A DNA stretch of 64,000 nt, taken from assembly GCA_020310875.1 (NCBI GenBank), contig CM035406.1, forward strand, positions 88,214,164 to 88,278,163. Direction: 5' to 3'. Shown piece by piece: positions 22,402-31,933 of the stretch. Source of the stretch: Ceratopteris richardii. Taxonomy: Eukaryota > Streptophyta > Polypodiopsida > Polypodiales > Pteridaceae. The first letter of the stretch is position 1; each line of letters begins with the position of its first letter. The position numbers and the translations under genes are program-made. The notes beneath the pieces were generated by a model that was not told the DNA's origin, ran no database searches, and was given only the letters and a program-made list of their open reading frames with translations.

Positions 22402-22705
22402 TTATCCTAAGATTGAGGGGTCTTTGCTTGGTCCCCATACATCTGTGTGGACAAGTTCTAGGTAGTCCTCATGCATGTAGCCTTTTCTTGAGAAGGGTAA
22501 CCTGTGAGACTTCCAAAATTGAGAAGCACTACATTTATATATCATGTGTTGTTTGGAAACATTGGGTATTCCAATTACACATTGATCCCTACATATTTGC
22601 TTCAAGGTTCTTTCTCCTACATGCCCTAATCTTTTGTGCCAAATCTCAAGTTCTCAAAGTGTTTGATCTTTATAATTGTATAGTGCAATATTCTTTGTGT
22701 TCTTT
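22402..22705 (-). pseudogene. Copia F GAG-pre-integrase segment
   Basis: KQICRDQCVIGIPNVSKQHM, then KCSASQFWKSHRLPFSRKG and LVHTDVWGPSKDPSI. The zinc-binding C-x-x-C is altered (second Cys replaced within SASQFW). Further upstream (to 22705) the frame is broken. Confidence 0.75.
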
Positions 22706-22848
22706 AATCAAGCTCCTACATCCTAGGAGATATTCCATCTACTTGATTGATGCTTTACAACTAATAAAGTTCATGAGATTTCCTTGGTAGGTGTTTACAA
22801 AGATTCCAAAGTCAACAAGGAAATGAAAAAAAAAGGATTTTTTTTTTG
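22706..22848. other. Unassigned spacer
   Basis: About 140 bp between copia F and the TA microsatellite. I see no feature. Confidence 0.4.
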
Positions 22849-23529
<681 letters not shown>

Positions 23530-23530
<1 letters not shown>

Positions 23531-24388
23531 TTTGCAAAGTTCCAGGTGATCCATAAATCTTCAGTTGTGTTGATGATAGGCCTTGAGCCTAGATATGTTG
23601 ACCAATGGTAGTACCTCTCCTTCCAAAGTCTCTATCTCCACTACCCCCTAATTAAACATCATCTTAATTCTATAAGGTCCTTCCCAGTGTGGCAGCCATT
23701 TTCCTCTTACTTGTGTGTGGATTTGAGGTCTATGGAGAAGAACTAACATGCATGTTTGTAAGTTATTGTTCCACAGATTCGGATCATGCGCCTCCTTTCT
23801 CTTCATTTGAGTCTCTAGCAGTTGTCGTGTAGCATATAAACAGATCTCTTCCACTTTGTGCAGTGATTCAAGCCTCTAAGAGACACCACAATCTTTCTTT
23901 CCCTGCATGAATGCTAGTTTTGGTGACCTATGTAGAAATTCAAAGGGTTCAATAGGCAATATCCCATAAACCAGTTGGAATGGAGAGTATCATGTAGCTT
24001 CTTTGTAAGTTAATTTGTAGGCCCATAGGGTACCTTGATAAGCTATGCCCCAAGAAGTGGGCTGTAACAAACATTCCTTCCTTAACATGGAAATTAATAC
24101 CTTATTGGTGGATTCTGCCTGTCCATTAGCTATTGGATAATAGGCACAAGAGGTCCTATGTAGAATTTTGTATGTGTTAAAAATTTCATGTAGGACCTTG
24201 TTCACAAAATGAGTACCTTGGTCTGTACAAATTTCAAGGTGGCATCCAAATCTGCAAAGGATGTTACTATAAATGAAATTAGCAACTGTTTGAGCGGTGC
24301 AATCAAGGGAGGCAATAGCTTCAACCCACTTTGTTGCATAGTCAGTGACAATCAATAGATACTTTTCTCTCTTTGGAACCAATGCAGG
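23530..24388 (-). mobile_element. Ty3/gypsy element G, 3' pol part
   Basis: Minus-strand integrase core and C-terminus. The other half of the same integrase is at 63781-64000; the two halves join at the GCAGG duplication, showing that G was the target of gypsy H. No LTR of G was recognised. Confidence 0.85.
23530..24388 (-). pseudogene. Gypsy G integrase core and C-terminus
   Basis: The core reads REKYLLIVTDYATKWVEA (first Asp), CTDQGTHFVNKVL (second Asp) and YYPIANGQAESTNKVL (Glu). The C-terminal part contains GKWLPHWEGPYRIKMMFN, a GPY/F-like module, near 23650. A frame break lies between 23854 and 23990 and a stop follows the GPY/F module. Other frame readings are shadows. Confidence 0.83.
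24384..24388. repeat. Target site duplication of gypsy H (left)
   Basis: GCAGG before the LTR start at 24389, repeated at 63781-63785 after the distal LTR 39 kb away. Confidence 0.9.
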
Positions 24389-24997
24389 TGTTGGCATACA
24401 AGTCATATGAAGAGCATACCAGCACAAAGGAGCAGTCATGCACAATATGGCAACTAGGCCCAATCATTTTTTTCATAAACAATCTCCAACTTTAGTGATT
24501 TTCATCACTCCATATACATTGTAAATTCCATTTTGGTAGAATAGACTCCATTTTGTTTAAGACAAGGAGTCCTTGAGCTTGAGGAGTATTAGAATTAGCT
24601 ACATACCAATTTCCATAATTTTTAGAGTCCGTTTGAGCCCTCAAATAAGGTCTAGAACCTAATTTTTAACTAGGCCGGACACTAGGTCTGGACAAGGCCA
24701 AAGCTAGTTAGAAAACTATAAAAAGAGCTAGAGAGCTCATTTTTGGGGGTTAGATTGTTTGTGAATTGAGCTTAGGTAAAAGACTTTTTTACTAATGCAA
24801 AGAACTCCATTGTTCCTCTCCTTGCTCTTGCCTTGTGTGCGCGTGTGTGTATGTGTGTGCATGTATGTGTGCTTCTCACTCACACACTTGTGCCATCACT
24901 TGCTCATAGTCTTCATACTAGTCCTCACGTCTCCACGGATTGACAATTATGAGGTGGATCTCCTCACGTTGGTACTCACCATTGTGCTAAAGTGACA
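24389..24997 (+). repeat. Gypsy H 5' LTR
   Basis: 609 bp, TGTTGGCATA to AAGTGACA. A TATA box (TATAAAAAG) lies at about 24717-24725, followed by GAGCTAGAGAGCTC, a block shared with the LTRs of gypsy I. A TG-rich microsatellite (about 24838-24872) lies downstream. Confidence 0.92.
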
Positions 24998-25004
24998 CCA
25001 AATT

Positions 25005-25022
25005 TGGCGCCGTCGCCGGGGA
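25005..25022 (+). promoter_or_regulatory. Gypsy H primer binding site
   Basis: TGGCGCCGTCGCCGGGGA a few bases inside the LTR, the type used by plant Athila/Tat elements (tRNA-Asp-like primer, from knowledge of the family). Confidence 0.85.
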
Positions 25023-25049
25023 GAGAGCTTCGAGGACGAGCGTGTGATC

Positions 25050-25056
25050 GTAAGAC
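25050..25056 (+). promoter_or_regulatory. Candidate leader splice donor of H
   Basis: GTAAGAC within GTGTGATCGTAAGA, about 28 nt after the PBS. Gypsy I has the matching GTGTGATGGTAAGA at 26614-26627. The role as a 5' splice site is inferred. Confidence 0.55.
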
Positions 25057-25369
25057 GTAGAGTTGAGACATTGGAGTCATAGGTAATATCCTTTCTTTTC
25101 CTTATTTTTCTTCATTCTTTATTGTTTTTGCATCACCATCATCATCCCCACCATCTCCCACCTCCATCTCCATCTTCACAAAAATTTCAGTTTTTGGATC
25201 ATATTCCATTCCCCACCTCATTTCACTTGTGAGAGAGAGCAAGAGAGAGCTTGCATGCTATCAGTTTTTGTGTGTTTTTTGAGCTTTTACTGCACGTTCT
25301 AGCTGTACCACCATCTCCAGCAGCTTGCACAGGTACGACAAACTCTGCACAGGTCCCAGGACGACGACC

Positions 25370-25921
25370 TCTGTCTATTGCGATAGACAAAAAAACTAAA
25401 TATTTTTTGAATGCATGTTTGGCACGATGACCTACACCATGAGAGCACTCCAAATCACTAAAAAATTCTAAAAAATTTGTGTTTTTTCAGTCTATCGTGA
25501 CAGACAGTCTATCATGACAGACAGCGTCTATCGCGTTAGACACCGTCTATCGCAATAGACAGCACCCCACGACAGCCTCAGTCTATCGCGATAGACACCA
25601 TCTATCTTGACATACCAAAAGCACGACAGACGACAGACCCCATCTATCGCGACAGACGCCGTCTATCGCGACAGATAGAGACCCACAATAGAGACCGTCT
25701 ATCGCGATAGACACCATCTATCGTGACAGACCAAACCACGACAGGCGATAGACCTCGTCTATCGCGACAGACACCGTCTATCACGACAAATAGAGACCCA
25801 CGATAGAGACCGTCTATCACGACAGACACCGTCTATCGTGACAGACCGAACCACGACAGACGATAGACCTCGTCTATCGTGACAGACAGGACCCCACGAT
25901 AGACACCATCTATCGTGACGG
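25370..25921. repeat. Gypsy H leader tandem array (TATCGCGA type)
   Basis: Degenerate units of about 19-20 bp of the form GTCTATCGCGACAGACACC, many containing the palindrome TGTCTATCGCGATAGACA or variants. The array is split by gypsy I, and a small remnant continues at 43310-43362. It lies in the proposed leader intron. Confidence 0.9.
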
Positions 25922-25926
25922 ACAGC
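25922..25926. repeat. Target site duplication of gypsy I (left)
   Basis: ACAGC before 25927, repeated at 43305-43309. Confidence 0.92.
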
Positions 25927-26572
25927 TGTTGGAAGCAGCCAGAGGCACAGACGACATGGAAGCATGTAACGACAGAGCAGGGAGCCAGTCGAATCATTTT
26001 TCAAAGAATTATGTTTTCAAATACTTTCCAAAAACCTCCAACAGTGATTTTTATCACTATTGTAACATATGTAACATAGAAAACCCCATTTTGTAATCCA
26101 TAGCTCCATTTTGTGCAAGCCGAGGAGTCCTCGAGCTTGAGGAGCTTAGGTAGAACAAGCGTATCAATTTTCGTTATTTTTAGACATCGTTTACCCTTCC
26201 AGATAGCATCTAGGACCTAATTTTTAACTATGTCGGTCACTAGATGTGAAACCGGTCAAAGATAGTCTAGAAACTATAAAAAGAGCTAGAGAGCTCATTT
26301 TTGAGGTTAGTTTGTTGGAGTAGAGAAGAGCTTAGAGCTATTTTGAGCTTGTAAGAGTGTTCTTGAGTAATAGAGTTGATTCCTCACCTTCCATTGTGTC
26401 TTGCTTGTCTCTTCGTAGTGTGTGTATGTGTGTGTGCATTTCTATGCTTCTCACCTTCACTCTCACTTCATCTCACATTCACGATCTTCATATCACTCCT
26501 ATCTCTTCCGCGGATTGACATTAAGGAGGTGGAGCTTCTTAACGTGGTTCTCACCATTGTGCTAGAGCAACA
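25927..26572 (+). repeat. Gypsy I 5' LTR
   Basis: TGTTGGAAGC to GAGCAACA. TATA box TATAAAAAG at about 26275-26283, then GAGCTAGAGAGCTC as in H. TG microsatellite around 26418-26437. Confidence 0.95.
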
Positions 26573-26579
26573 CCAAATT

Positions 26580-26597
26580 TGGCGCCGTTGCCGGAGA
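26580..26597 (+). promoter_or_regulatory. Gypsy I primer binding site
   Basis: TGGCGCCGTTGCCGGAGA seven bases after the LTR, matching the Athila/Tat consensus with one change near the end. Confidence 0.88.
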
Positions 26598-26622
26598 TCG
26601 AGTCTAGGACGAATGTGTGATG

Positions 26623-26629
26623 GTAAGAG
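26623..26629 (+). promoter_or_regulatory. Candidate leader splice donor of I
   Basis: GTAAGAG, preceded by TG, a strong plant donor match. It is at the same place as the candidate donor of H. Inferred, not shown. Confidence 0.58.
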
Positions 26630-26954
26630 TATAGCAAGAAGTGGCGTTGGAAGGTAAAAATTTCAGTTTTTGTTGTTGTTTTTACTTAGTTTTTAGTGTT
26701 TTTCACCTCCCCCACACTCCATCTTCATCACCGCATCATCATCTTCATCTCCAAAAAAATCAGAAAATTCACCATATCCACCCATTCTCCTCATTTCCCC
26801 TCATTTGTGCATGCGAGAGAGTGAGAGACAGCTTTTGTGCTTGTGTGTGCTTTGGTTTTCTTGAGTTTTCTTGCAGGTACAGTACTCCAGTGCATCAGGA
26901 AGGCTGCAAAAAGGTAAGAAAATCACCTTCTGTCAGAAATTTCCGAGTGTGTCA

Positions 26955-27725
26955 GACCATCGCGATGGTCTGCAAACTTTGGATTTTTTGGTAAGCGACC
27001 ACACCAGCGTGTAGGCGACACCAGCGCCTCTACGAATCCACAGCTTCATCTAAAAAAATCATACTTTGGTGGACCATCGCGATTGTGTCACACCATCGCG
27101 ATCGGCTCACGCCATCGCGACGGCTCGGCCGGACCATCGCGACGGTCTCACGCCATCACGACGGTTCATTTGGACCATCGCGACGGTTCGCGGACCATCG
27201 CGATTGTTCGGTTGACCCCACACCATCGCGATTGGCTCACGCCATCGCGCCGACGGTGCCACGTGGCAAGCTAGACCATCGCGACGGTTCATTTTTTGGA
27301 CCATCGCAACGACACCCTCACACCATCGCGACACTTCAAAAATTCGGACCATCGCGATTGGCTCACACCATCGCGCCCAGACCATCGCGATTGGCTCAAG
27401 CCATCGCATCTGTGACCATCGCGACGGTTCACTTTGGACCATCGCGATTGTTCACGTTGACCGTTGACTGACGCCATCGCGATTGTCCGCCTGATCGAGC
27501 CATCGCGATTGTCCACTTTCACGCCATCGCGATTGTCCACTTTCACGCCATCGCGATTGTCCACTTTCACGCCATCGCGACGGTGCACTTCAGACCATCG
27601 CGACGGTTCACGCATCACGCCATCGCGATTGTTCACCCTCACGCCATCGCGACGGTCCCAGACCATCACGATTGTCTCAGACCATCGCGATTGTCTCAGA
27701 CCATCGCGATTGTGCACCCCCATCG
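26955..27725. repeat. Gypsy I leader tandem array (CATCGCGA type)
   Basis: About two dozen copies of ACCATCGCGA followed by TTG or CGG, at irregular spacing of about 18-35 bp. One regular run of 26-bp units lies at 27495-27580. The first unit is the palindrome GACCATCGCGATGGTC (26954-26969). Most units keep TCGCGA intact. Confidence 0.92.
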
Positions 27726-28525
27726 CAAATTTTAGGGTTTCATTTTTTGGCCTATTTTGGGGCCATTTTTGGGAAATTTTTGGGTGATTAGACTCATAGG
27801 AGACCCCTTAGCTCATATTTGGAGAAACACCTGTTTGTCAGTTTTTACCCCCCAGGGCCTGAACGGTCATAACTTTTTCATCCGAAGTCCGTTTTTTGAG
27901 CTTAATAGCTCGTTAGAAAGCTCTTAAAGAATACGTCTATTTTTAGATAAGCTATTTTGAGGTTGACCTAGTTTGGGACTAGAAAGCCAAGGGGCAAGCA
28001 TTAAAAAGTTGGGCAAAAGGGAAGGGACTTAAAAGGTGTATATACTCAAGTGCTTGATCATCCAACTGTGAATTGGTCTAATATTGGATTTTTCCAGGTC
28101 TAGCAAGGGCAATCAAAGACAACCAAAGCAAGGCAGTGAAGGGCATAAAGCTTGGGAAGCACGGCTTCTTGGGCATCAGAGCAACCAGAAAAGCTGACTC
28201 GAGGTTGGAAGATTACTCAACCCCCTCAGTCAATTCTTAGCTTAGGCTAAACTGTAGTGTTGTGGATTAACGACGATAGGAACGCCTCAAGTTTAAGAGA
28301 ATTAAATTTATCCAGTTCAAGACTAAAGTAAAGGTGTGTGACATGAAAACCTAAAGGAAAGAACATAAGTCTGACGGAATGAGAACTCAAAGTACCACGA
28401 AAAGTCGAATTCCTGACGCATACATTAAAACAAGAATCTAAAGAAATTTAAAAAGAATCAAGAAATTTATAACAAAGAATCAATGACGATCTGAGTGTAT
28501 ACTGAGTGTGCAAGGAAGAAAATTA
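27726..28525 (+). other. Gypsy I leader distal part
   Basis: Non-coding. Contains a block near 27870-27930 (ATAACTTTTTCATCCGAA) also present in H at 43500-43518. A pyrimidine tract ending TTTTTCCAG (AG at 28096-28097) is matched by TTTTTACAG in H (AG at 43696-43697), a candidate leader splice acceptor. The remainder up to the gag ATG is A-rich. Confidence 0.6.
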
Positions 28526-31042
28526 ATGAACCTTAGATTGGGCAAACATATAGGTAAGTCAGACCGACGAAGCCTTAGATCATCAGAGGCAAGTGTAAGA
28601 ACTACTGCACGATCGTGGGCTCAACAATTGAACACTAGTTATCCCTACGAGAGCTCAGATACTAGTGATTCAGAAATGGCATTTAGCACAGAGAGACCAG
28701 AAGTAGGGTCAAACGTAGCATACTTAGAAAAACCAGAAGGACCCTATAGAACACAACTAGAGTTTCTCCGAACCAACCGATTAGGTGCTCGCATCTATGA
28801 GGATGGTTTGCGAAGGCAAGTGGTGCAAATGCACAACCCCGATCAACCCATTGGATTGGAATGTCCAGTGGTGAAGTTCGAGAGAGACGCGTACATAGAC
28901 AAAGAAGGAACGATGTACATATTAAGTACGCAGCCAAACAATACCAACGAGTTTGGCGTGATTCAGCCAGAGACGGAAACTAAATCTCAAGGAAAAGAAC
29001 CATTAGAAGAGCCTAGAACACCTAGAGGGAAATCTGTACTGACACGAGTACTAATCCCGGAATGGATCCCTCAAGACAACAGAAGCATAGAGTTGTTTGT
29101 AAATAAAGAAACTGATGAAGCCTTTTGGAGATACAAGACAGAACTACTTAGTGAGGTAGGTATCATCACTATATACGAGTTCAAGGACCCGGATACACCT
29201 GGAAAGGTTGTATACTTGGATGAGACTTCAGAAAGAGTCTTTGTGGTACCTGACCGCGCTAAAAACACATACACATGGAGAGGTGAATTGGTATTCCCTC
29301 CATCTAGGACGAACATGAATACAAGTCAACAAGGGGCAGGAACATCCTCAGCCCATGGAAATCAAAGAGAGGGAAATAAAGAGAGACTGGAAGTAATCTT
29401 CACTCATCCCGTAGGGAGAGATAGAACAACCACGGACACTAATAGAGTAGATAGGCAAAGAGATCATGGAATACCAGGTGGTAGAGATGATTTTCCTCTA
29501 CCTAGACCACGCGAACACGCAAGAATATTGAGACCCACTCAATTAGTAAAATCAATGAAGAATTATTTTGATGGGACAGGAGATCCCTATGACCACGTCG
29601 CAGAATTCAAGCAAGTACTAAGAGCCGAACAAGTTGAAGACATGTTCACGCAATACAACGCATTTGGGCTAACGTTAAAGAATACCGCTTTAACTTGGTT
29701 CCAACCTCTGCAACAAAGGCAATTTAGAGACATCCATCACTTTTTAGAGTCATTCATCACTGAATTCTCTAAAAGTGGGATTAGACATGACACATCTTCG
29801 TTGATTCATAGCTTTAAACAGACCCCTCAAGAAACAGTAAGACTGGTAGGACGTAGGTTTAGACAATATGTTGAACGATGTCCAATGCAAGAGCTACCCT
29901 CCCAAGCCAAGCAAGTGTCATTGTTTTTAGATGGCTTGTTGAGCTCTAAACTACGCTCCTACGTGTACCTAAAAGAACCCAGAACGCTAGAGCAATGTGT
30001 AAGAATTTGTATAGACATTGAGGACAACTTAGGAGACGAGTTGGAACTCTCAAAGGTTTATAAGGACTCAGACTGTTCATCTCTAGCATCCACAAAATTG
30101 TCTAGCTCAATAGAAGACCTTGCAGAAAAAGTGGCCCAGAAACTAGGAGTTTCTAGTAAACCTAGGGTGCTAATGAACAAGCGTTGTTACACCTGTGGTG
30201 GTGATCATATGGCAAATGTGTGTCCCAGTGCACTACAACCACAAGCCAACCCTAGTGGCCAATACTGTACAATTGAGAGAAGATACACGAATCATACGGC
30301 TCAGGACTGCCCATATAACAAACAGACCGTGAGACAGAACTACCCGCAAGCATACCCGCAGCCAGGTAGGTATCAAGGCCAATACAATGCTCAGCCTTAT
30401 TACTATAGGCCTCCTCAGAACTACCCATACCAGGCTCAACAGAGACCTCAACCTGTCTTAGCTCAGCAGCCACCCCCACCAGCGAATGTCATCTCAGTCA
30501 AATACGCTGCTGTAGAAGAGAATCTAAGTAGAGCTTTAGTGCCTTCTTCACCTTTGATCATAGAGGGTGACCCGAATTCGAACAGTTTTGACTCTACTCA
30601 TATAGATAGTCCACCCGCATATTACACAGAGTCACCAGAACACGTAGAAACATATCATTATGATAGTCCCCCAGTGGAACCTAGTTGGGAGCCAGACTAT
30701 GCTAATGTGATGTACACAAACCCAAATCCACGGCCCCAATTGAGACAACAAAGACCACAGGGCCCTAGAGGACCATGCTTTAGGTGCCAAGGAGATCACT
30801 TCATAAAGGATTGTCCACATCCCCCGATAGCAGGACAATCACAGAACTATAACATCCAAGGCTTTTGCGCCGATTGTGGCAAAGATCACATAATCAAAGA
30901 TTGTCCTAAGAATCCTGTTAATGCTTCGAATGTGACACCGATCAACGTGATAGGTATTGTAAATAACGCAGATGGATCCAACCCTACATACGTGCCTATC
31001 CAAGCTATAACAAGAGCCCAGGCGCTCTTACAGAACCAATAG
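28526..31042 (+). CDS. Gypsy I gag, main part
   Basis: Start chosen at ATG 28526 because H has the same MNLRxG(K/R)H start. Residues 1-330 form an N-terminal extension conserved in H (GARIYEDGLRRQ, KEGTMYILSTQP, DEAFWRYKTELL, IYEFKDPDTPGKV). The retrotransposon gag domain follows (RPTQLVKSMKNYFDGTGDPY, TWFQPLQ, LIHSFKQTPQETVRLVGRRF). The C-terminal part has zinc knuckles CYTCGGDHMANVC, CFRCQGDHFIKDC and CADCGKDHIIKDC, all CX2CX3HX4C, plus a P/Q/Y-rich linker. The frame ends with TAG at 31040-31042 but is open beyond it. The structural protein role is known for gag; the extension's role is unknown. Confidence 0.9.
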   Translation: MNLRLGKHIGKSDRRSLRSSEASVRTTARSWAQQLNTSYPYESSDTSDSEMAFSTERPEVGSNVAYLEKPEGPYRTQLEFLRTNRLGARIYEDGLRRQVVQMHNPDQPIGLECPVVKFERDAYIDKEGTMYILSTQPNNTNEFGVIQPETETKSQGKEPLEEPRTPRGKSVLTRVLIPEWIPQDNRSIELFVNKETDEAFWRYKTELLSEVGIITIYEFKDPDTPGKVVYLDETSERVFVVPDRAKNTYTWRGELVFPPSRTNMNTSQQGAGTSSAHGNQREGNKERLEVIFTHPVGRDRTTTDTNRVDRQRDHGIPGGRDDFPLPRPREHARILRPTQLVKSMKNYFDGTGDPYDHVAEFKQVLRAEQVEDMFTQYNAFGLTLKNTALTWFQPLQQRQFRDIHHFLESFITEFSKSGIRHDTSSLIHSFKQTPQETVRLVGRRFRQYVERCPMQELPSQAKQVSLFLDGLLSSKLRSYVYLKEPRTLEQCVRICIDIEDNLGDELELSKVYKDSDCSSLASTKLSSSIEDLAEKVAQKLGVSSKPRVLMNKRCYTCGGDHMANVCPSALQPQANPSGQYCTIERRYTNHTAQDCPYNKQTVRQNYPQAYPQPGRYQGQYNAQPYYYRPPQNYPYQAQQRPQPVLAQQPPPPANVISVKYAAVEENLSRALVPSSPLIIEGDPNSNSFDSTHIDSPPAYYTESPEHVETYHYDSPPVEPSWEPDYANVMYTNPNPRPQLRQQRPQGPRGPCFRCQGDHFIKDCPHPPIAGQSQNYNIQGFCADCGKDHIIKDCPKNPVNASNVTPINVIGIVNNADGSNPTYVPIQAITRAQALLQNQ

Positions 31043-31933
31043 CTTAATCAAGAGAAAGTAGCCGGAAGTAGTGAAGTTACAGAAAGCAGTAAAAAGACAA
31101 AATCTTGGAAAGATTCTAGAGAAAGAATAAAGAGAAAGTGGAGTAAAAAGATAACTGAGTTGGAAGGAAGTTTGAAGGAATCTAGAGCCAAAATCCAAGA
31201 ATTGACTTCACAAGAATTGAATCAAGAGAATCCAGCTCAAAAATCAGGATCAGTTTTAGCGGAACCCATACCAGAAAATCTAGACATGATGTTTCGTGCA
31301 TATCAGGCCAGATTAAAAGAGGGACCTCAGGTAGCTGAAATGAGCAAAAACTACCCTCGAGCTGATCTGGAAATTGAGAGAACTAAACTTTGCATGAAGA
31401 TGGTAGAATTAGCACAAGCTTTGTTCGAAGCCTCTAGATATCTTAATTGGAATAACATGGCAAAACCGGAACTACACTTTCAAGGACTAATGGAGAGGCT
31501 AGAATATTTGATTGAAAGCAAAGAGAAAAAGGATCAGCCTAGGAACCCTATTGTCTCAGAGACACAGGAAAGGAATGCACCATCCCTATCTCAAGTACCC
31601 AACTCAGAAAGTCTAGACAACCTGTCTTCCATACATAGGTACTCACATGAATTCTTGAGAGAAATACAAGAAGAGAAGTGGAGAAAGGAACAAGGAACCC
31701 GTCCTCCTATTCAAGAAATAGACGACTTGCAAGAACAATTTCCCCAAGACATTCCCTCTATATACGATGATGTAGAGGAAGAACAACTGAGTGAACACAC
31801 AGGATTTGAATCTAATTCTTTACAAGAATTACCTCAGTTCACAGGACCTTGGGAAGCAAAGTCTATTAGTATGAGAGCACCCACGATAATAGTGAGGAAT
31901 GAAGAATCAGTAATCCTAGAAACACGGAAGTGA
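31043..31933 (+). CDS. Gypsy I gag C-terminal extension
   Basis: Same frame as gag after one TAG codon; open from 31043 to the TGA at 31931-31933. It is charged and probably helical (KRKWSKKITELEGSLKESRA; ESKEKKDQPR), then acidic. H has no stop at the matching TAG position (QNQDLGQEK), so the stop in I is probably a mutation rather than a programmed signal. The last 31 nt overlap the open pol frame (-1). Confidence 0.72.
   Translation, partial: LNQEKVAGSSEVTESSKKTKSWKDSRERIKRKWSKKITELEGSLKESRAKIQELTSQELNQENPAQKSGSVLAEPIPENLDMMFRAYQARLKEGPQVAEMSKNYPRADLEIERTKLCMKMVELAQALFEASRYLNWNNMAKPELHFQGLMERLEYLIESKEKKDQPRNPIVSETQERNAPSLSQVPNSESLDNLSSIHRYSHEFLREIQEEKWRKEQGTRPPIQEIDDLQEQFPQDIPSIYDDVEEEQLSEHTGFESNSLQELPQFTGPWEAKSISMRAPTIIVRNEESVILETRK

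Larger units (their letters stand above)
20646..22705 (-). mobile_element. Ty1/copia element F, internal fragment
   Basis: Minus-strand coding from the GAG-pre-integrase segment (about 22705) to the RT connection (STPMEVN at about 20650). No LTR, PBS or gag remains. The left end is fused to the CT microsatellite and the right end stops near 22705 before an unassigned stretch and a TA microsatellite. Related to family B. Confidence 0.85.

Noticed and set aside
26376..26994. ORFs starting MIPHLPLCLACLFVV and MALEGKNFSF
   Set aside because: They lie in the LTR and leader; the first is repeated in the 3' LTR. There is no conserved protein, and the second falls in the proposed leader intron.
25490..27725. 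Arrays of short spaced repeats resembling a CRISPR
   Set aside because: Units are degenerate, the spacers are not unique and constant in length, the arrays lie in retroelement leaders of a plant genome, and no cas genes are present.
27083..27787. Overlapping 107-144 residue ORFs with HRDG/RRDGV repeats on both strands
   Set aside because: They are readings of the ATCGCGA tandem array, open in several frames because the unit lacks stops.
31031..31060. Programmed UAG readthrough in gag of I
   Set aside because: The context does not match the known CAR-YYA readthrough signal, and H has no stop at the position, so a point mutation is simpler.
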